Made by a program: the position numbers and the translations under genes. From CBFDCQ01 sp965603355 (GTDB lineage Bacteria; Hydrogenedentota; CAZGCA01; CBFDCQ01): a stretch of 25,310 nt of DNA. Numbering within the stretch: position 1 is the first letter of the stretch; every line of letters starts with the position of its first letter. Shown here piece after piece: positions 22,059 to 25,310 of this stretch. Under the pieces are notes generated by a model, which was given only the letters and a program-made list of their open reading frames with translations, was not told the origin of the DNA and did not search any database. The DNA is taken from NCBI GenBank assembly GCA_965603355.1, contig CBFDCQ010000046.1, positions 1 to 25,310 of the forward strand, given 5' to 3'.

Positions 22059-22859
22059 ATGATAGGTAAAGCTTTACGTATGGAACGGATTATGGACCGC
22101 AACTCGGGCCGGACGGTGATCATTCCCATGGACCACGGGATTACCGTGGGACCGATAGCGGGCCTCGAGGATATGAGGGCGACGGTTGGCAAGGTGGCGG
22201 AAGGCGGCGCGAACGCCATCGTTTTGCACAAGGGCATTGTGACAGCCGGGCACAGAGGGGCCGGAACCGATGTCGGGCTTATTGTGCATCTGTCGGCCAG
22301 CACCGCCTTGGGTCCGGATCCCAACGAGAAAGTGCAGGTGTGCGGCGTTGAAGAGGCCGTAAAGCTTGGTGCGGACGCCGTGTCGGTTCACATCAACGTC
22401 GGCGCCGAGACTGAACCCGACATGTTGAGGCATTTGGGAGATGTCGCAGGCAAGTGCCTGGAGTGGGGTATTCCTCTGCTGGCCATGATGTACACGAGAG
22501 GGCCAAAAATCAAGAGCCAGTTCGACGTGAAGTACATTAAGCACGCCGCTCGTGTTGGCGCGGAGCTCGGCGCCGATATTGTCAAGGTCAACTACACCGG
22601 CAGCCCCGAGAGTTTCGGCGAGGTCGTAAACGGATGCCCGGTTCCGGTAGTCATAGCCGGCGGGGAGAAGAGCGGTACGGAGGAAGGTTTCCTCTCAATG
22701 GTGGAGGGGGCGTTGAAGGCAGGATGCGCGGGAGTATCGATCGGTAGAAACGCGTTCCAGCATCACTCGCCGGATATCATGGTGAGAGCTATCGCGAACA
22801 TGGTGCATAAAGAACATAGCGTAAAGCAATCGCTCGAACTTCTGAAAGGAGCAGCGTGA
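22059..22859 (+). CDS. 2-amino-3,7-dideoxy-D-threo-hept-6-ulosonate synthase (ADH synthase)
   Basis: DhnA-type class I aldolase resembling MJ0400, which makes ADH from aspartate semialdehyde and a fructose-derived phosphate in archaeal aromatic biosynthesis. The 266-residue barrel has PMDHGITVGP with D25, MMYTRGP with Y145, and ADIVKVNYTG with the Schiff-base lysine K176. The end VIAGGEKSGTEEGFLSMVEGALKAG...GVSIGRNAFQH is the phosphate-binding part. AGAGGAG lies 8 bases before the ATG; the frame opens at 22032, but that extension is spurious. The next gene, DHQS II, begins one base after the stop. Simple fructose-bisphosphate aldolase activity or a GriI-like role are alternatives, but the neighbour favours ADH synthase. 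Confidence 0.9.
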   Translation: MIGKALRMERIMDRNSGRTVIIPMDHGITVGPIAGLEDMRATVGKVAEGGANAIVLHKGIVTAGHRGAGTDVGLIVHLSASTALGPDPNEKVQVCGVEEAVKLGADAVSVHINVGAETEPDMLRHLGDVAGKCLEWGIPLLAMMYTRGPKIKSQFDVKYIKHAARVGAELGADIVKVNYTGSPESFGEVVNGCPVPVVIAGGEKSGTEEGFLSMVEGALKAGCAGVSIGRNAFQHHSPDIMVRAIANMVHKEHSVKQSLELLKGAA

Positions 22860-22860
22860 A

Positions 22861-23853
22861 GTGAAACGCGTTTGGGTCAAGGTCGTGCCGTGGCGTAAGG
22901 AGATCGCGATAGCCGCGCTCGAAAGTGGCGCGGATGCCGTCGTCGTCCCGGAGAAATGTTCCGCAAAGGTTAAAGAGCTGGGGTTGATGCAGACCGTTGC
23001 GGAAGACGGTGATATTGCGCTGGGCAAGGATGTTGTCTTCTTCGAGATCAAGGATAAGTCGGACGAGGAGAAGGCGGCGCGGATGCCGGCCGATACGACC
23101 CTGGTGCTCAGTATGAAGGACTGGACGATCATACCGCTGGAGAACATTCTCGCGCAAAGAGGTAACATTATGGTCGAGGTGTCTTCCGCGGACCAGGCGC
23201 GTACCGCGCTCGAGACGCTGGAAAAGGGCGCCGACGGCGTTATGCTGAATACGGGCGATGCCGGCGAGATAAAGAAGACGGTAAACATGGTGCACGCATC
23301 GCTGCCTCAGGTCGAGTTGAACACGGCCGAAGTGACGTTAACGGCGGTCGTGGGTATGGGCGACCGCGTATGCGTTGACACTTGCAGCAACATGGTACCC
23401 GGCGAGGGTATGCTTATCGGTAACGCCAGCAGCGGTTTCTTTCTCGTGCAGGCGGAATGCACCGAGAACCCGTACGTCGAGACGCGACCGTTTCGGGTGA
23501 ATGCTGGTCCCATTCACGCGTACCTTCTCGCGCCGGGCGGCAAGACGAAGTACCTGTCTGAGCTGAAGGTCGGCGAGGAGGTTATGGTTGTCAATCAGGT
23601 CGGAGAGGCTCGTCCCGCATACATCGGGCGGTGCAAGATCGAACGACGCCCGTTGATGCTTATCAAAGCGGCCGTTGAAGGTCAAGAGATCAGCACAATG
23701 GTGCAGAACGCTGAGACTATCCGGCTGGTCCAACCCGGCGGCGAGTCCGTCTCCGTAGCCTCGGTCAAACCCGGCACGAAGTTACTTGTCCATCTCGCCG
23801 AAGCCGGCAGACACTTCGGCATGAAGATCGACGAGACCATCGAAGAGAAGTAG
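22861..23853 (+). CDS. aroB': 3-dehydroquinate synthase II
   Basis: Archaeal-type DHQS (MJ1249-like), converting ADH to 3-dehydroquinate by oxidative deamination and cyclisation; it is unrelated to bacterial AroB. The 330-residue sequence shows WVKVVPWRKE at the N-terminus, VDTCSNMVPGEGMLIGNASSGFFLVQAEC and ETRPFRVNAGPIHAY in the centre, then a C-terminal beta-rich part. Translation starts at GTG 22861, with AAAGGAG 9 bases upstream inside the preceding gene. With ADH synthase it forms a two-gene operon that supplies dehydroquinate without DAHP synthase. A related pair (GriI/GriH) makes 3-amino-4-hydroxybenzoate in Streptomyces, the main alternative. The TAG stop lies at the edge of a GTAGGGGCGGGTC repeat. 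Confidence 0.92.
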   Translation: MKRVWVKVVPWRKEIAIAALESGADAVVVPEKCSAKVKELGLMQTVAEDGDIALGKDVVFFEIKDKSDEEKAARMPADTTLVLSMKDWTIIPLENILAQRGNIMVEVSSADQARTALETLEKGADGVMLNTGDAGEIKKTVNMVHASLPQVELNTAEVTLTAVVGMGDRVCVDTCSNMVPGEGMLIGNASSGFFLVQAECTENPYVETRPFRVNAGPIHAYLLAPGGKTKYLSELKVGEEVMVVNQVGEARPAYIGRCKIERRPLMLIKAAVEGQEISTMVQNAETIRLVQPGGESVSVASVKPGTKLLVHLAEAGRHFGMKIDETIEEK

Positions 23854-23996
23854 GGGCGGGTCTTAGACCCGCCCGCGGCCGACACGGAGGTCGGCCCTCT
23901 CTGCCCAAGAAGGTGCAGAATGGCTTTCCCCGTCTGCTGGCTACCGTTTCCATGCAGTTGGCAGACAAGAATGTCTGCCCCACCATCCTTGCACCT
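23854..23996. terminator. Multi-hairpin convergent intergenic region (repeat/terminator)
   Basis: Between two convergent genes are three perfect stems: GGGCGGGTCT / AGACCCGCCC (23854-23874), GGCCGAC / GTCGGCC (23877-23896, six-base loop) and GGCAGAC / GTCTGCC (23960-23979, six-base loop). An outer inverted pair AGGTGCAGAATGG / CCATCCTTGCACCT (23911-23923, 23983-23996) encloses the third. It probably separates the two transcripts in both directions, but it lacks U-tracts and looks more like stacked repeats. Confidence 0.6.
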
Positions 23997-25310
23997 ACCT
24001 TTTGATGGGGGTTGTGGAAAGTGCGGGGCGGAACGGTAAGGACTCTTTGGGAGGGGCCCATCCGGGCACGAGGACCGTCATGTTCCTTTCCTGGTCCGGT
24101 TCGAGAGTCACTTCAACGCGAGTCTGGTCACCCTGCGGAGTTCTCACTATGACAACGTGTTCCCCCGGGGAAAGCAGCTCGAAAGCGAACTTACCGTCCG
24201 GCATCGTCTCGAGAAACAGATAATCGTCCAGAGCGACTATCGCCCCGTTTACGGGACGGCTAACCTCCTGGCCGACCACTTGTCCGGTGAGACGCGCCAC
24301 GGCGCCTTTCGGGAAACCATAATAGTTGAGAATGCCATTGTATACCGCGTACGCCTCTCTTCGCTGGAACGACGTTCCGCTGAGAAGCTCCTCCGCGGCC
24401 ACGGAGTACGGTTCCAGCGTATGTACTGCGATGGCGGGACACGCTGTCTGCACGATCGCGTACGCGACACTTGGGAATAACATCTGCGGCTCGCCTCCAT
24501 CGCGCAGCCGCGCAACAAACTGCGCCACGTTTCTCGCCAGCTTTTTGCCATTGATGCTCGCGGGATAATGCGCGACGTAGCTCACGTCCTGAAGAGGCGC
24601 TTTCGTTAACGTTTCCGACTCGTCCAACACGGCAAGGATGCTCTGGCTGGCAGCGCCATGGCCTATGGCAACGTATATATCCGCACCGAAAGCGTTAACC
24701 CTCTCGACCCTTTCGAGCGGCGTCATCAGAGTCTCTTCCGGACGCACCATGAGGACATCGGCGCCGGCGGAGGTCAGTATGTCGGCTAAGCACCTGGCAA
24801 CGCTCAAGTTAACAAGCGACGCGCGCAGCCCCATCGGTCCGATCGCGCCGCCTTTCGCACCGCCGAATTCGGCATCAACGGCAATCTTGACGCCGTGGAG
24901 CACGCTATCCGCGATCGGCACCATGTTGTACCGCCAGTTCCCTATATTCTCTGTCAGGCTTCTCCCTTCAACCAGAGGTACGTATCCGTCCTTGGCAATC
25001 TTGAAGGTCAGGGCCTCGGTCCCGACGTCCGACAGGGTGAATATTCCGTTTGCATCCGTCTGCACGTACTGGTCGGGGGCAAACCGGACGAAGGCGCCGG
25101 CCAGCGGTGACCGCGTATCGTCGCTTCTCACCCGCCCAATGGCGAATGTCAGGCCCGATCTCGCCTCGACAGTGCAGTCGCCGCGCAACTGACCGTTCTC
25201 GGCCCAGAGCGTGCACTCCCCTTCGGATTCCGGAGGGATAAAGTAACAGAAGGCTGTCCCGTTCACGGTCGTCGCGCTCTGCGGTTGGACCCATCCGGCG
25301 TTCCCGCCAA
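23995..25310 (-). CDS. Amidase_3-like protein with regulatory-like beta domains, 5' partial
   Basis: The frame is open to the window edge, so the N-terminus is missing; a GTG at 25266 is internal. Counted from that codon: a carboxypeptidase-regulatory-like beta domain at about 43-105 (SPLAGAFVRF...TDANGIFTL), an N-acetylmuramoyl-alanine amidase_3 fold at about 124-310, and a second beta domain at about 320-400 (VNGAIVALDDY...PDGKFAFELLSPGEH). The amidase fold is clear, but the zinc ligands are gone: the DPGHGG position reads DAEFGG (131-136), the GLKE position reads GLRAS, and the SIHAN position reads AIGHG. It is therefore probably a non-catalytic cell-wall or sugar-binding protein (inference). 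No signal peptide is visible because of truncation. Confidence 0.75.
   Translation of the reverse strand, partial: GGNAGWVQPQSATTVNGTAFCYFIPPESEGECTLWAENGQLRGDCTVEARSGLTFAIGRVRSDDTRSPLAGAFVRFAPDQYVQTDANGIFTLSDVGTEALTFKIAKDGYVPLVEGRSLTENIGNWRYNMVPIADSVLHGVKIAVDAEFGGAKGGAIGPMGLRASLVNLSVARCLADILTSAGADVLMVRPEETLMTPLERVERVNAFGADIYVAIGHGAASQSILAVLDESETLTKAPLQDVSYVAHYPASINGKKLARNVAQFVARLRDGGEPQMLFPSVAYAIVQTACPAIAVHTLEPYSVAAEELLSGTSFQRREAYAVYNGILNYYGFPKGAVARLTGQVVGQEVSRPVNGAIVALDDYLFLETMPDGKFAFELLSPGEHVVIVRTPQGDQTRVEVTLEPDQERNMTVLVPGWAPPKESLPFRPALSTTPIKR

Overview
The window reads as a piece of a GC-rich chromosome from an uncultured-type bacterium. It carries bacterial housekeeping genes (MutL, TyrRS, MiaA, TsaE, glycogen synthase) next to genes common in anaerobes or shared with archaea: an archaeal-type pair opening the shikimate pathway, a 1400-residue acyl-CoA dehydratase activase, an AMMECR1/MEMO pair and a baeRF protein. 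I cannot name the phylum. No tRNA, rRNA, phage module or CRISPR array was recognised.

Layout. 1-2.5 kb: a Zn-ribbon thioredoxin and endonuclease IV (+) face an eRF1-like baeRF protein (-). 2.8-3.5 kb: a REP-associated (RAYT, Y1/HUH) transposase unit flanked by inverted palindromic repeats; its gene is split by a -1 shift located exactly on a C-CCA-AAG heptamer. 3.7-14.4 kb: a long minus-strand run of activase, TyrRS, thioredoxin, MEMO, AMMECR1, NIF3, GlgA and TsaE, mostly tightly spaced. 14.4-14.65 kb: a divergent promoter region with a 14-bp palindrome. 14.6-17.3 kb: a GDPD phosphodiesterase, a tandem heptamer tract and an endonuclease-type MutL (+). 17.4-20.4 kb: a cluster of small genes of unknown function separated by integron attC recombination sites. 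20.7-23.9 kb: MiaA, then ADH synthase and 3-dehydroquinate synthase II (+). From 24 kb to the window end: a minus-strand envelope-type protein whose amidase_3 domain has lost its metal-binding residues.

The most interesting region is 17.4-20.4 kb. Three sites (18488-18539, 19199-19251, 20310-20376) have the architecture of attC: terminal CCTAAC / GTTAG core boxes enclosing an imperfect inverted repeat with one unpaired base. Each follows a single + strand ORF, and stop codons abut or overlap the core box. No integrase gene lies in the window, so this looks like a CALIN (cluster of attC sites lacking an integrase) lodged between mutL and miaA. Its cassettes encode a DUF2441-like protein, a helical NDKH-motif protein and a zinc-ribbon protein with a C-terminal membrane anchor. 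A fourth, degenerate site may make the gene after mutL a cassette too.

A second theme is short GC-rich palindromes in intergenic gaps (6988, 20552, 21802, 23854), several beginning GTAGGGG. Two genes, AMMECR1 and DHQS II, take their TAG stop from the edge of such a repeat.
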